Shown: positions 42,191 through 50,836 of the stretch, in pieces
How positions within the stretch are numbered: position 1 is the stretch's first letter
Layout of the letters: every line of letters begins with the position of its first letter
Source of the DNA: Flavobacteriales bacterium UBA1986
Lineage (GTDB): Bacteria > Bacteroidota > Bacteroidia > Flavobacteriales_G > Salibacteraceae
NCBI GenBank assembly: GCA_002336245.1
Contig: DDDG01000004.1
Span: 31,235-95,234 of the forward strand
Length of the DNA stretch: 64,000 nt
Direction: 5' to 3'
Position numbers and translations under genes: made by a program
Notes under the pieces: generated by a model
The model's database searches: none
What the model was told of the DNA's origin: nothing
What the model saw: only the letters and a program-made list of their open reading frames with translations

Positions 42191-43276
42191 ATGAAGGCTC
42201 TTTCGACCTACATATCAACCCTTTTATTCGATCACGACTGTGTCATCATTCCGGGATTTGGAGGGATTGTGGGAAATAGAAAACCGGCTTGGTTCAATGA
42301 AGTGAACCAACGATTCTATCCCGCTTACAAAGAATTGGGCTTCAACCAGAACCTCAAAAACAACGACGGCTTACTTGCAAACCAAATCGCTCAAGAGGAG
42401 GAACTCGATTTTAATGCAGCACTAGAGTTCATATCGACAGAGGTCTCAAAGATTCAATCGGAATTGGCGAGGTCTAAGAAGTTTGAGCTCGAAGAGGTGG
42501 GCAACTTCAAACGCGATGCAGATTCCAACTTGCGCTTCGAACAAGATCTTTCCTTCAATTACTTAAAAGCCTCATATGGTCTAGAGCCTGTTCAAGTTGT
42601 TGGTTTAAAAATCAATTCAACTCGAGAAAAAGTCGCCAGTGCGAGTCCATCTGTCGCTGTGCATGCTAAGAGACCCATCCGAAGAGCTATTGTTGGAGCC
42701 TATGCTTTGGCTGCAATTCCATTGGCAGGATATCTTTTTTGGCTGGGAACGAGCACACCGCTTTTGCGCCAAAGTCAAGACTTTGCGCTTTCAGATCTCA
42801 ATCCTTTTGGAGAGAAACTTTGCCCCACCTATGAAATGAGAAGGGGAGAAGTGAATGTGGCAAGCTGGCCTGAGTCGGAAGGAAATATTTTAGAACGTCT
42901 TAATCTAGGGGATCAAGGAGTTGTTGGTATTTCTTTTAGAGAGGAAAAAGTATCTGATGGCCTCGACGCCATCTACGTTCGATTGGGAGCTTCGGCTGCG
43001 CCAGACAAAACTGAAGTGGCGGTAAATCGCATTCCTAGCATGCCAAGCAGCACAGGGAGCTACCACATCATTGCCGGCTGTTTCAGCATTCAATCCAATG
43101 CCCAAGGTTTGGTGGATGCTCTTGAACGTCAAGGTTACAATGCTCGGGTATTGGATCAGAGAAAAGGACTGTGGCGCGTTTCCATGCAATCTTACGCCTC
43201 AAAACGGCAAGCCAAAGCAGCCTTGTCTGAGGTTCGATCCAGCCAAAATGAAGGCGCTTGGTTGGTTAAGAAGTAG
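42191..43276 (+). CDS. HU-CCDC81 / SPOR domain transmembrane protein
   Basis: 361 residues. The N-terminal 135 residues (YISTLLFDHDCVIIPGFGGI ... NNDGLLANQIAQEE ... FELEEVGNFKRDADSNLRFEQD) match the bacterial HU-CCDC81 pair of domains, relatives of histone-like HU. One transmembrane helix follows at about 166-185 (AIVGAYALAAIPLAGYLFWL), and the last 71 residues form a SPOR domain (YHIIAGCFSIQSNAQGLVDAL, then LWRVSMQSYASKRQAKAAL), which binds denuded peptidoglycan at division sites. The layout places the HU-like part in the cytoplasm and SPOR in the periplasm. A role at the septum, perhaps linking to nucleic acid, is inference. Confidence 0.88.
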   Translation: MKALSTYISTLLFDHDCVIIPGFGGIVGNRKPAWFNEVNQRFYPAYKELGFNQNLKNNDGLLANQIAQEEELDFNAALEFISTEVSKIQSELARSKKFELEEVGNFKRDADSNLRFEQDLSFNYLKASYGLEPVQVVGLKINSTREKVASASPSVAVHAKRPIRRAIVGAYALAAIPLAGYLFWLGTSTPLLRQSQDFALSDLNPFGEKLCPTYEMRRGEVNVASWPESEGNILERLNLGDQGVVGISFREEKVSDGLDAIYVRLGASAAPDKTEVAVNRIPSMPSSTGSYHIIAGCFSIQSNAQGLVDALERQGYNARVLDQRKGLWRVSMQSYASKRQAKAALSEVRSSQNEGAWLVKK

Positions 43277-43303
43277 AATTCCTCCCATTACTAGAAACAA
43301 AAA

Positions 43304-43327
43304 ACCCGCTCTATTTCTAAAGCGGGT
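43304..43327. terminator. Bidirectional intrinsic terminator
   Basis: Stem ACCCGCT / AGCGGGT with a 10-base loop, preceded by an A-run (for the minus strand) and followed by a T-rich stretch. It lies between the convergent HU-SPOR gene and the sigma factor gene and can serve both. Confidence 0.75.
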
Positions 43328-43354
43328 CCTTCGTTTTCATTTTATAGTAAGATC

Positions 43355-44215
43355 TTACAAGTAGTGCTTCAGGAAGTTGCTGTTTGCTTTCTTCCTTAAG
43401 TTTCTCAGTGCTTTTTCACGAATCTGACGAATTCGTTCTCGGGTCAAGCCAAGAGAATTGGCAATTTCTTCTAGAGTCATTGGAGTTTGTCCGTTCAAGC
43501 CGTAGCTCAATCGAATCACATCGGCTTCACGCTTCTTCAGGCTCACAAGCACACGCTCAATGTCGCGACACAGAGACTCCCGCATCATCTCGTCCGATGG
43601 GTTTTTGCTATCGCTGTTGCTCAATACATGGAGCAATGAATTCTCTTCTCCATCTACCAATGGTGCGTCCATACTCACCTGCTTCTGAGAGTAGGTGAAC
43701 AAGTCACTCACGCTGTCGGAATTGGTTTCGAGTAGAACCGAAATCTCTTCGTTTGACGGTGGACGTTCAAATTTTTGCTCGAGCTTACTGTAGGCCTGAG
43801 ATACTTTTTGAATCGCGCTCACCTTGTTTAGTGGAAGACGAACGACGCGAGAGTTTTCCGCAATGGCTTGCATGATGCTCTGACGAATCCACCATACCGC
43901 ATAGGAGATGAACTTAAAACCTTTTGTTTCATCAAAACGCTTCGCCGCTGTAATCAACCCGATGTTTCCTTCAGCAATCAAATCTTCAAGGGTTAAACCA
44001 TGCCCTTGATACTGCTTCGCTACAGAGATTACAAAACGTAAGTTGGCGTTTACAAGTTTGTTTAGGGCCAGTTGATCGCCCTGCTTAATTCGAACGGCAA
44101 GAGAGACTTCCATCTCTGCATTAATCATTTCTTCTTTGGAAACGTCGCTCAGATATTTGTCAATCGACTTGCTGTCTCGATTGGTAAGCTGTTTGGTAAT
44201 TTTAAGCTGCCTCAT
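43355..44215 (-). CDS. Primary RNA polymerase sigma factor (sigma-70, Bacteroidota type)
   Basis: 286 residues, short because region 1.1 and the non-conserved region are missing, as in Bacteroidota primary sigma factors. Region 1.2 (SIDKYLSDVSKEEMINAEME), region 2 with the promoter-melting helix (LRFVISVAKQYQGHGLTLEDLIAEGNIGLITAAKRFDETKGFKFISYAVWWIRQSI), region 3 and region 4 (TPMTLEEIANSLGLTRERIRQIREKALRNL) are all present. It directs transcription from promoters with the TAnnTTTG -7 box, many of which occur in this window. Convergent with the HU-SPOR gene across a shared terminator. Confidence 0.96.
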   Translation of the reverse strand: MRQLKITKQLTNRDSKSIDKYLSDVSKEEMINAEMEVSLAVRIKQGDQLALNKLVNANLRFVISVAKQYQGHGLTLEDLIAEGNIGLITAAKRFDETKGFKFISYAVWWIRQSIMQAIAENSRVVRLPLNKVSAIQKVSQAYSKLEQKFERPPSNEEISVLLETNSDSVSDLFTYSQKQVSMDAPLVDGEENSLLHVLSNSDSKNPSDEMMRESLCRDIERVLVSLKKREADVIRLSYGLNGQTPMTLEEIANSLGLTRERIRQIREKALRNLRKKANSNFLKHYL

Positions 44216-44325
44216 GAAATGTAGTTCGTTGTTTGGGGGTTGTTAAATCTAAAAAAAATTTAAAAGCAACCATTTTAAGAGAAAAACTCTTAAAAAATCC
44301 CAAAAGGAAGCTGATGCTAAGAGGC

Positions 44326-45588
44326 TTATGCCTGTGAGTTCAATTCAATGAGTGTGATTTCCGGCATAATTCCCACCCTTCCTGGGAAGCCGATGTATCC
44401 AAAACCGCGATTTACGTGGATATATTGCTCAGATTCACGGTACAATCCGGCCCATCTTGGGTAGCGATATTTTACTGGGCTCCACTTGAAATTACCGATT
44501 TCCACACCGAATTGCATACCATGGGTATGACCAGAAAGGGTTAAATCGATGTCGGTATCGCGCACTTGTGAGTCCCAATGTGAAGGGTCGTGTGAGAGCA
44601 ATAATTTGAAACTCTCGGGATTTACTCCCTGCAAAGCCTTCGGCAAATCACCTTTTTTGTGGAAGCCGCCTTCCCCCCAATTTTCGACCCCGATGAGATC
44701 GAATTCTTCGCCGTCTTTCTGAATTTTCAAGGACTCATTCAGCATTAATCGAAATCCCATATCGCGGTTGGCTTGCTTAACACCTTCAAAATTTGCAGTC
44801 TTTTCTTCCTCCGAATCGTATTGCCCATAATCGCCGTAGTCGTGGTTTCCTAATATGCTGTACTTGCCTATTTTGGCCTCCAGCTTTGAAAAAATGTCGA
44901 TCCAACCATCGGTTTCTTTGGCGTAGTTGTTCACCAAATCACCCGTGAAAAAGATGAGGTCTGGCTTCAATTGATTGATGCTTGCAATGGCCGCCTCCAC
45001 AGGCTTATGATTGGAGAAAAAGCTTCCAATGTGAATGTCGGAAATCTGAACGATTCTAAGCCCATCAAAAGCTTTGGGAAGTTTTTTGAAACTCAACTTA
45101 TGCTCGAGCACTTTGAAGTTAAAACGCCCTTGTATCATCCCGTAAAGAATTCCAGTAAAAGGAATGGCCGCCAAGGCCAAGCCTGTCTGTGAGATGAATT
45201 TCATCCGAGAGATTCCGGTTCCTTCCAAACCATTCAAGGTGGGAGATATTTTGTAAACCATCCAATTTCCTGCACGAATGAGGTCTTCCGCCAAATGAAA
45301 AACCGAGAACACCAGCTTGGGAGCGAAAAAGAGGATCATAAATCCAAAGAAGCCATAGAAGTAAACGTAGTTTTTTGGATCAGAGAAGGAACGCGAACCT
45401 AGAATCATGAACAAAACACCAACATAGGTGACGACACTCAAGGTCCAATACGCATAAGGCAACCATTTCTGCCAGTTGAGGAAGTCGCTTCCAGACCCAA
45501 TGTGTTTGAGTCCTTTATAAACGTAGAAATCGATGAGAAGGAAAATGATGAGGGTGATCGAAAAAACGATGGCTACTTGTGGTCGCAT
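44326..45588 (-). CDS. Membrane-bound metallophosphoesterase
   Basis: 420 residues: about four transmembrane helices in the first 150 residues (VAIVFSITLIIFLLIDFYVYKG, YWTLSVVTYVGVLFMILGS, and others), then a calcineurin-like domain with all metal-ligand motifs: ISDIHIGSFF, FTGDLVN, ILGNHDYGDYG, LSHDPSHW and LSGHTHGMQFG. Relatives (YkuE-like, PF00149) cleave phosphate esters in lipid or cell-wall precursors; the true substrate is unknown. The C-terminus (RGFGYIGFPGRVGIMPEITLIEL) is typical of this subgroup. It diverges from hflX. Confidence 0.92.
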   Translation of the reverse strand: MRPQVAIVFSITLIIFLLIDFYVYKGLKHIGSGSDFLNWQKWLPYAYWTLSVVTYVGVLFMILGSRSFSDPKNYVYFYGFFGFMILFFAPKLVFSVFHLAEDLIRAGNWMVYKISPTLNGLEGTGISRMKFISQTGLALAAIPFTGILYGMIQGRFNFKVLEHKLSFKKLPKAFDGLRIVQISDIHIGSFFSNHKPVEAAIASINQLKPDLIFFTGDLVNNYAKETDGWIDIFSKLEAKIGKYSILGNHDYGDYGQYDSEEEKTANFEGVKQANRDMGFRLMLNESLKIQKDGEEFDLIGVENWGEGGFHKKGDLPKALQGVNPESFKLLLSHDPSHWDSQVRDTDIDLTLSGHTHGMQFGVEIGNFKWSPVKYRYPRWAGLYRESEQYIHVNRGFGYIGFPGRVGIMPEITLIELNSQA

Positions 45589-45618
45589 TTGGCAATGATT
45601 GCTGCGTGTAAATTGGTT

Positions 45619-45626
45619 TACTTTTG
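45619..45626 (+). promoter_or_regulatory. -7 promoter element TACTTTTG, probably of hflX
   Basis: Plus-strand exact TAnnTTTG match in the divergent gap, 77 bp before the TTG start of hflX. It implies a leader of about 70 bases, longer than at most promoters here. No -33 TTG at ideal spacing. Confidence 0.35.
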
Positions 45627-45703
45627 AGCGAAGGCTTTAAAGACCATAAACCCTCTGTTGTTTGTATTGTTCAATCAAGAGACGCTCGAAAGTGAAGTAA
45701 ATT

Positions 45704-46912
45704 TTGGAAGAAAATAATTTTTTAGAAAGTCCGGCAAGGAATCCTGAAGAACGGGACGATGCGGTGCTCATCGGTCTAATTCAACGAGGCCAAACGGATG
45801 AAGAAGTTGACGATTATTTAAAAGAGCTCGAATTTTTGGCTTTAACTGCGGGCTTTCGAACCAAGAAAGTCTTCATTCAGCGCCTCGACGTTCCTCATGT
45901 AAAGACCTTCGTGGGTTCAGGTAAACTTCAAGAAATCATTGAATATCTAGAAGAGCACAAGATTAAGTACGCTATTTTCGACGACGACCTCTCGCCTTCG
46001 CAGCTTCGGAACCTTGAAAAATCGATGAAGGTTCAAATCTTTGATCGATCATTGCTCATTCTCGACATCTTCCAGCAAAGAGCTCAAACCGCACAGGCTA
46101 AAACTCAAGTACAGCTGGCGAAATACGAATACCTCTTGCCAAGACTCACGCGCATGTGGACTCACCTCGAACGTCAAAGAGGTGGCACAGGAACTAGAGG
46201 AGGTGCAGGAGAGAAAGAGATTGAAACGGATAGAAGGATCATTCGAAGTCAGATTTCGGTGCTTAAAGAGCGCCTTAAGAAGATCGACAAGCAGATGATG
46301 ACTCAACGCAAGAACCGTGGTCGATTGATTCGCGTCTCCTTGGTGGGTTATACGAATGCGGGAAAGTCGACCCTCATGAATTTGCTGTCGAAATCGAAAG
46401 TTTTAGCGGAGGATAAGCTTTTCGCTACACTCGACACTACGGTCAGAAAAGTGGTGCTGGGCAACCTTCCATTTTTGCTTTCCGACACGGTTGGATTTAT
46501 TCGCAAGCTGCCTCACTCACTGGTAGAATCTTTCAAGTCTACTTTGGATGAAGCGCGAGAATCGGATATTCTGTTGCATGTAGTGGACGTGAGTCATCCC
46601 AATTTTGAAGAACACATTAAGGTGGTTCAAAGGACCTTGCATGAAATTGGAGCTGGAGACATTCCGGTGATTATGGTCTTCAACAAAACCGATTTATATC
46701 GCCTCGAGGACGATGAGTTCGACCTCACGGGCGAAGTTCAAGCGCGTACTTCATTGACGGCTTTGAGAAAAGCTTGGACCAAGGAAGGGCACAAGGTTCT
46801 TTTCGTATCTGCCAAGAAGAAGTCGAAAATCGATGAAATGAGGAACCTCTTATACGATGAGGTAAAAGCAATTCACCTCACGCGTTATCCCTACGACAAG
46901 CTGCTTTACTAG
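45704..46912 (+). CDS. hflX: GTPase HflX
   Basis: 402 residues. An N-terminal HflX domain (DDAVLIGLIQRGQTDEEVDDYLKELEFLALTAG ... TFVGSGKLQEI), a coiled linker with ERQRGGTGTRGGAGEKEIETDRR, and a GTPase domain with P-loop GYTNAGKSTLMNLL, the DTVGFIRKLP switch II and NKTD for guanine. HflX binds 50S/70S ribosomes and rescues stalled or hibernating ribosomes. The start is TTG: no ATG precedes the conserved region in frame, and the next methionine is far inside. The 3' end overlaps the convergent T9SS gene by 4 bp. Confidence 0.96.
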   Translation: MEENNFLESPARNPEERDDAVLIGLIQRGQTDEEVDDYLKELEFLALTAGFRTKKVFIQRLDVPHVKTFVGSGKLQEIIEYLEEHKIKYAIFDDDLSPSQLRNLEKSMKVQIFDRSLLILDIFQQRAQTAQAKTQVQLAKYEYLLPRLTRMWTHLERQRGGTGTRGGAGEKEIETDRRIIRSQISVLKERLKKIDKQMMTQRKNRGRLIRVSLVGYTNAGKSTLMNLLSKSKVLAEDKLFATLDTTVRKVVLGNLPFLLSDTVGFIRKLPHSLVESFKSTLDEARESDILLHVVDVSHPNFEEHIKVVQRTLHEIGAGDIPVIMVFNKTDLYRLEDDEFDLTGEVQARTSLTALRKAWTKEGHKVLFVSAKKKSKIDEMRNLLYDEVKAIHLTRYPYDKLLY

Positions 46913-48393
46913 TGACGAACCTGGAGGCGCTGCGTTTCCTTAGTTTCTGCGGAGCGCAATTCAATCAGGTAAATTCCAGCTGGAAGTTTCTCGACGCTTA
47001 AGGAACGATCGGCTCCATTCTGACGCAAGATTTCAGATCCCAAAAGGTCGTAAACCACAATCTCTTCTAGCGCTTTTTCGCCTTGAATGTTCACAAGGTG
47101 CTGTGCGGGGTTTGGAACCAAGCTGAAACGCTCTCTGTTTGCACACTCGTTCAATCCTACACGTGAACCCAATTCGATGCTGGCATTGGCAGTACAGTTG
47201 TTGGCGTCAGTTACCGTTACTAAATAGGTTCCACCTGCAAGTGTGTTGATGTCTTGGGTGATTTCTCCATTGTCCCAATTGTAAGAATAGGGAGGAGTTC
47301 CGCCGGTTACCGTCAAATCGATTTCGCCGTCGTTGCCCAAATTGCTTTCAAGAACGATCACAGAACTTACACCAATGGTGTCTGGGTCCACGAGCACGAT
47401 TGAATCGAGGTCGGTCGATCCATTGACCATATCGGTCACAGTATAGTGGTAGACTCCCGCACATAGATTAGATACAGATTGAGAAATGCTACCTCCCGCA
47501 TTCGAATCCCAAGCATAACTTCGATTTCCAGAGCCACCAACGGCCGAAATGGAGGCCGAGCCATTGCAATCGCCACTGCACTTCGGGTCTTGTGCACTGG
47601 TGACAATTGAGATGACCTGGGCGCTTGCTTTAAAGGTGGCTGATAGCAGATTTCCTTGCCCGTCAGCATCAGCTTCCATCAAGTAGTAACCCTCATTGTT
47701 GCCTATCCATCGATAAGTCCATGTAGTGTCCCTGATGACCAAATTAGGATTGGCAGACCAACCCGTAATGATGTTTCTGAACCAGATTTCTTGAATGGTG
47801 GTATCTATGGTCAATTGACGCAAACAGCTGAAGTTTCCGGAAGGAAGAGTGATGGAACCGTAGGCATCGAAGTTGGCACTGGTGATTTGCGTGAGTCTCA
47901 ATCTCGCTGAGTCGATGACGATCAAGTTTGTATCGATTGTTGTATCGATTACGGTTGTCAAATTGAAGCCGTCTCCAAATGTTGAGGGGAAATCAAATAA
48001 TTTCAATTCTGGGTCAAACTTCGCCGGAAAGAGATCTCCTGTGCCAAGGGCGTCGACGGTAACGCCGGGAACCGTCAATGAATCGTTGTTAATCTTCAAG
48101 AAAAATTCGCCTGCGCCACCTATGAGCGCCAAATTGGCTGTTGGGAAAAAAGATCCAAAGTTTGTGGTGTTTGGGTTTACGAAATTGATGGTGTCGACAT
48201 TGTTGATGTCGAGGGAAGAGTAGTCCCATGAAGTATTCCCAGTGCTTCCTGCATCTAATCCAGCAGTATTGTTGTCGTTCAAGATGTAGAACACATCCCC
48301 AACGCTTGGAAAGTCCGTACGTGTAATCGAAATCTGACTGCTCGCAAAGAGTGGAACGAAAATCAGGCTCAGTAAGTAGATGGCTTTTTTCAT
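46909..48393 (-). CDS. Secreted protein with SprB-like repeats and T9SS type A sorting domain
   Basis: 494 residues: a signal peptide (KAIYLLSLIFVPLFASSQ), a beta-rich N-terminal domain of about 250 residues, then two SprB-type repeats (CSGDCNGSASISAVGGSGNRSYAWDS; GEIDLTVTGGTPPYSYNWDNG with GGTYLVTVTDANNCT), and a sorting domain (FSLVPNPAQHLVNIQGE, VYDLLGSEILRQ, LPAGIYLIELRS). SprB repeats occur in gliding adhesins and other surface proteins of this phylum. A TACTTTTG promoter box lies 18 bp before the ATG. Confidence 0.85.
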   Translation of the reverse strand: MKKAIYLLSLIFVPLFASSQISITRTDFPSVGDVFYILNDNNTAGLDAGSTGNTSWDYSSLDINNVDTINFVNPNTTNFGSFFPTANLALIGGAGEFFLKINNDSLTVPGVTVDALGTGDLFPAKFDPELKLFDFPSTFGDGFNLTTVIDTTIDTNLIVIDSARLRLTQITSANFDAYGSITLPSGNFSCLRQLTIDTTIQEIWFRNIITGWSANPNLVIRDTTWTYRWIGNNEGYYLMEADADGQGNLLSATFKASAQVISIVTSAQDPKCSGDCNGSASISAVGGSGNRSYAWDSNAGGSISQSVSNLCAGVYHYTVTDMVNGSTDLDSIVLVDPDTIGVSSVIVLESNLGNDGEIDLTVTGGTPPYSYNWDNGEITQDINTLAGGTYLVTVTDANNCTANASIELGSRVGLNECANRERFSLVPNPAQHLVNIQGEKALEEIVVYDLLGSEILRQNGADRSLSVEKLPAGIYLIELRSAETKETQRLQVRH

Positions 48394-48411
48394 GGATGAA
48401 GGTTATTTCAG

Positions 48412-48419
48412 CAAAAGTA
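48412..48419 (-). promoter_or_regulatory. -7 promoter element TACTTTTG of the SprB-repeat gene
   Basis: Reverse-strand exact match to TAnnTTTG, 18 bp before the ATG at 48393. Confidence 0.5.
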
Positions 48420-48477
48420 AGCTGAAAGAATTCACAAAGCTTCGAACATCTTAAAGCGACGCGAAAATTCGATGATG

Positions 48478-48485
48478 TACTTTTG
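48478..48485 (+). promoter_or_regulatory. -7 promoter element TACTTTTG of rbfA
   Basis: Ends 4 bp before the ATG at 48490. The frame extension to 48472 begins upstream of the box and so cannot be in the transcript. Predicts a leaderless message. Confidence 0.6.
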
Positions 48486-48489
48486 TCCT

Positions 48490-48828
48490 ATGAAATCAAT
48501 GCGCCAAGAGAAGATTGAAAAAATGCTCTCAAAAGATTTGGGAGAAATATTGCAGGGAATGAATCACGGTTTGTTGCCCGGTGTGATGATTACGCTTACC
48601 CGCGTTGATGTGAGTCCAGACCTAGGTTATGCCAAAGTCTATGTGAGTTTATTTCCGAGCGAAGACCGCCAGAAAGACCTTGAAAACCTGAAGAAACATG
48701 TTGGCGAAGTCCGCTTTCAACTTGGCAAGCGAGTAAAAAATCAATTGCGCATTGTTCCTGAATTGTTCTTTTACCTCGACGATTCTTTCGATCGAGCGGA
48801 GCGCATTGACCAACTTCTCAAGAAGTAA
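48490..48828 (+). CDS. rbfA: Ribosome-binding factor A
   Basis: 112 residues. RbfA helps maturation of the 30S subunit and the 5' end of 16S rRNA. Family segments are clear: SMRQEKIEKMLSKDLGEILQ at the N-terminus, LPGVMITLTRVDVSPDLGYAKVYVSLFP in the KH-type core and the C-terminal LRIVPELFFYLDDSFDRAERIDQLL. The promoter box at 48478-48485 selects ATG 48490 (or ATG 48499) over the frame extension at 48472. It is followed after 2 bp by a LolC/E-type permease gene. Confidence 0.95.
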   Translation: MKSMRQEKIEKMLSKDLGEILQGMNHGLLPGVMITLTRVDVSPDLGYAKVYVSLFPSEDRQKDLENLKKHVGEVRFQLGKRVKNQLRIVPELFFYLDDSFDRAERIDQLLKK

Positions 48829-48830
48829 TC

Positions 48831-50036
48831 TTGCGCGTACCACTCTTCATTTCCAAACGCTATCTCTTTTCTAAAAAGAGCCACAATGCCATCAACATCA
48901 TTACGGCCATTGCAGTAAGTGGCATTGCTGTTGGCTCCATGGCTCTAATCATCGTTCTGAGTGGCTTCAATGGTCTTGAGCGCCTAGTAGAGGGAATGTA
49001 CAGCAGCTTCGACCCAGAGATACGGGTGAGCCCTGCTCAAGGGAAAACCTTCGAACTCGATTCCGTCCGACTCCTTCAACTTGAAGAGATGGCTGAACTG
49101 AATGAGGTTGCTTTTGTGTTGGAGGAAACCGGTTTGCTCAAATACAAGGACAAGCAAGTGTTTGGTAGAATCAAAGGAGTGAGTGAAAACTTCATTGAAA
49201 TGAGTGGTCTAGACAGCGCTCTTTACGATGGACAAATGAATTTAAAAAGTGAGGGCTATCCAATGGCAATCTTGGGATACGGAATTGCCGACAAATTGGG
49301 AATTTTTGTTCAGCATGTATTTGAACCTCTGGTTGTTTTTGCCGCAAAAAGAACAGCCAAAATTCGGGTGAATCCTGACGAAGCTTTCCGCAGTTCAGCC
49401 ATAGGCATCTCTTCCATTTTCACCATCAACCCCGAGTTTGATTATAAGTATGCCATTGTTCCGCTTGATTTCGCTCAAGAGATTTTCGACCATAAAGGCT
49501 CCATCAGTGCACTTGAAATAAGCACAGTCGGGAACTCAAACTTAGACGAAGTCAAGAAGCGCGTTCAAGAGGTTATGGGCACAGATTTTATTGTAGAGAC
49601 GCGCTATGAAATCAATGAAATCATCTATAAGACCAACAAGTCTGAGAAGTGGATTACCTACCTGATCTTGACTTTCATTTTAATCATCGCGACCTTCAAT
49701 GTCATCGGCTCACTAACGATTCTCATTTTAGATAAAAGAGGAGACATCAATGTCCTTAGGTCAATGGGAGCCGATAAGAAGTTGATTCGTAGGATTTTCC
49801 TTTCTGAAGGATTTTTAATCTCTGCTCTGGGCGGCGCCATTGGACTGACCATTGGCTTTACGCTAACTCTGCTGCAACAAGAGGTGGGACTCATCCGATT
49901 GGGAGTGGCCTCGGTGACGGAGTTTTATCCGGTAGCCTTGGAATTGGGCGATTTTCTCGCTGTGATGGCCACGGTATTGGTTTTGGGTTTCATTGCGGCT
50001 TACTTGCCTGTGCGCTTTGTTTTGAGAAAGCTTTAA
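48831..50036 (+). CDS. ABC transporter permease of the LolC/LolE (FtsX-like) family
   Basis: 401 residues starting with TTG two bases after the rbfA stop; the conserved opening PLFISKRYLFSKKSHNAINIITAIAVSGIAVGSMALIIVLSGFNGLE begins at residue 3, so no later start fits. Four transmembrane helices: one near the N-terminus, then after a large periplasmic domain three at the C-terminus (WITYLILTFILIIATFNVIGSL, ISALGGAIGLTIGFTLTLL, FLAVMATVLVLGFIAAYLPVRF). In LolCDE such permeases release lipoproteins from the inner membrane; the ATPase partner is not adjacent. Confidence 0.92.
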   Translation: MRVPLFISKRYLFSKKSHNAINIITAIAVSGIAVGSMALIIVLSGFNGLERLVEGMYSSFDPEIRVSPAQGKTFELDSVRLLQLEEMAELNEVAFVLEETGLLKYKDKQVFGRIKGVSENFIEMSGLDSALYDGQMNLKSEGYPMAILGYGIADKLGIFVQHVFEPLVVFAAKRTAKIRVNPDEAFRSSAIGISSIFTINPEFDYKYAIVPLDFAQEIFDHKGSISALEISTVGNSNLDEVKKRVQEVMGTDFIVETRYEINEIIYKTNKSEKWITYLILTFILIIATFNVIGSLTILILDKRGDINVLRSMGADKKLIRRIFLSEGFLISALGGAIGLTIGFTLTLLQQEVGLIRLGVASVTEFYPVALELGDFLAVMATVLVLGFIAAYLPVRFVLRKL

Positions 50037-50831
50037 CTAGCTCTTCAGAACAAACTTCCGAATGCTCTCTTCGCATTTTTCCCGCTCCTCAATGTGACTC
50101 ATATGTCCAGATTCTTCCAGTACAAGGGCTTCAATTTTTTCAGAAAGTTGCACTTGACTTGCATAGGAATCAAAGGGAATTACCGGATCTTTTTTACCAA
50201 TGATGAAGAGAATCGGGTAGGGGGGGAACTTGAGTAGGATCTCTCTATTTGGTCGAAGTCGCATACCTTCAATGGCAGCCAAGATTCCTTGTTTGGGGGT
50301 TTTCAATGCTAGGCGCTTTACTTCATTCAACTCGGTTCTGAAGGCGATTCTATTCTTGAATCGAAAGAGTCCGGGAATGGCCAAACGAATGAAGCTCTTG
50401 TGGTTTTGTTTCACTAATTCTTTCGCTCGAAGGCGGTCTTTTTTCTTTTGTGGATTGTCGTTTTTTGCGGTGCTGTTCATCAGGCAAATGCCGCTTACCA
50501 AATCGGGAAAAAGGTCTGCAAAGGCCAGTGCTACATAACCACCCATGGAGTGGCCGAAAAGGATCACCTTTCGTTTTCCTAGATGAGTCATAAGTGCGTC
50601 GCAGCATTCCGCGAACTCCTCCATCCGATGCACATAAGCAAGAGAATCAGACTGCCCATGTCCGGGCAAATCAATGCAAATGGGATCGATGGATTTTGGA
50701 AGGTTTTTGGCGATGGAATCCCACATTTCTAGGGATTCTAAAAATCCATGCAAAAAGAGCACAGCCTTCCCTTTACCCCGGTGCCTGAATCGTATAGAAC
50801 TTCCCTTAAAGTCAAAAAAGGATTCTGTCAT
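50037..50831 (-). CDS. Alpha/beta-fold hydrolase
   Basis: 264 residues. Oxyanion-hole strand FLHGFLESLEMW (about 27-38), the nucleophile elbow GHSMGG (serine at about 96), the acid region FIIGKKDPVIPF, and the catalytic histidine in LEESGHMSHIEE. No signal peptide. The specificity cannot be told; relatives include esterases and C-C bond hydrolases. It directly abuts the convergent permease gene and is separated by 5 bp from the upstream aminopeptidase gene, so the two are likely co-transcribed. Confidence 0.9.
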   Translation of the reverse strand: MTESFFDFKGSSIRFRHRGKGKAVLFLHGFLESLEMWDSIAKNLPKSIDPICIDLPGHGQSDSLAYVHRMEEFAECCDALMTHLGKRKVILFGHSMGGYVALAFADLFPDLVSGICLMNSTAKNDNPQKKKDRLRAKELVKQNHKSFIRLAIPGLFRFKNRIAFRTELNEVKRLALKTPKQGILAAIEGMRLRPNREILLKFPPYPILFIIGKKDPVIPFDSYASQVQLSEKIEALVLEESGHMSHIEEREKCEESIRKFVLKS

Positions 50832-50836
50832 TGAGC

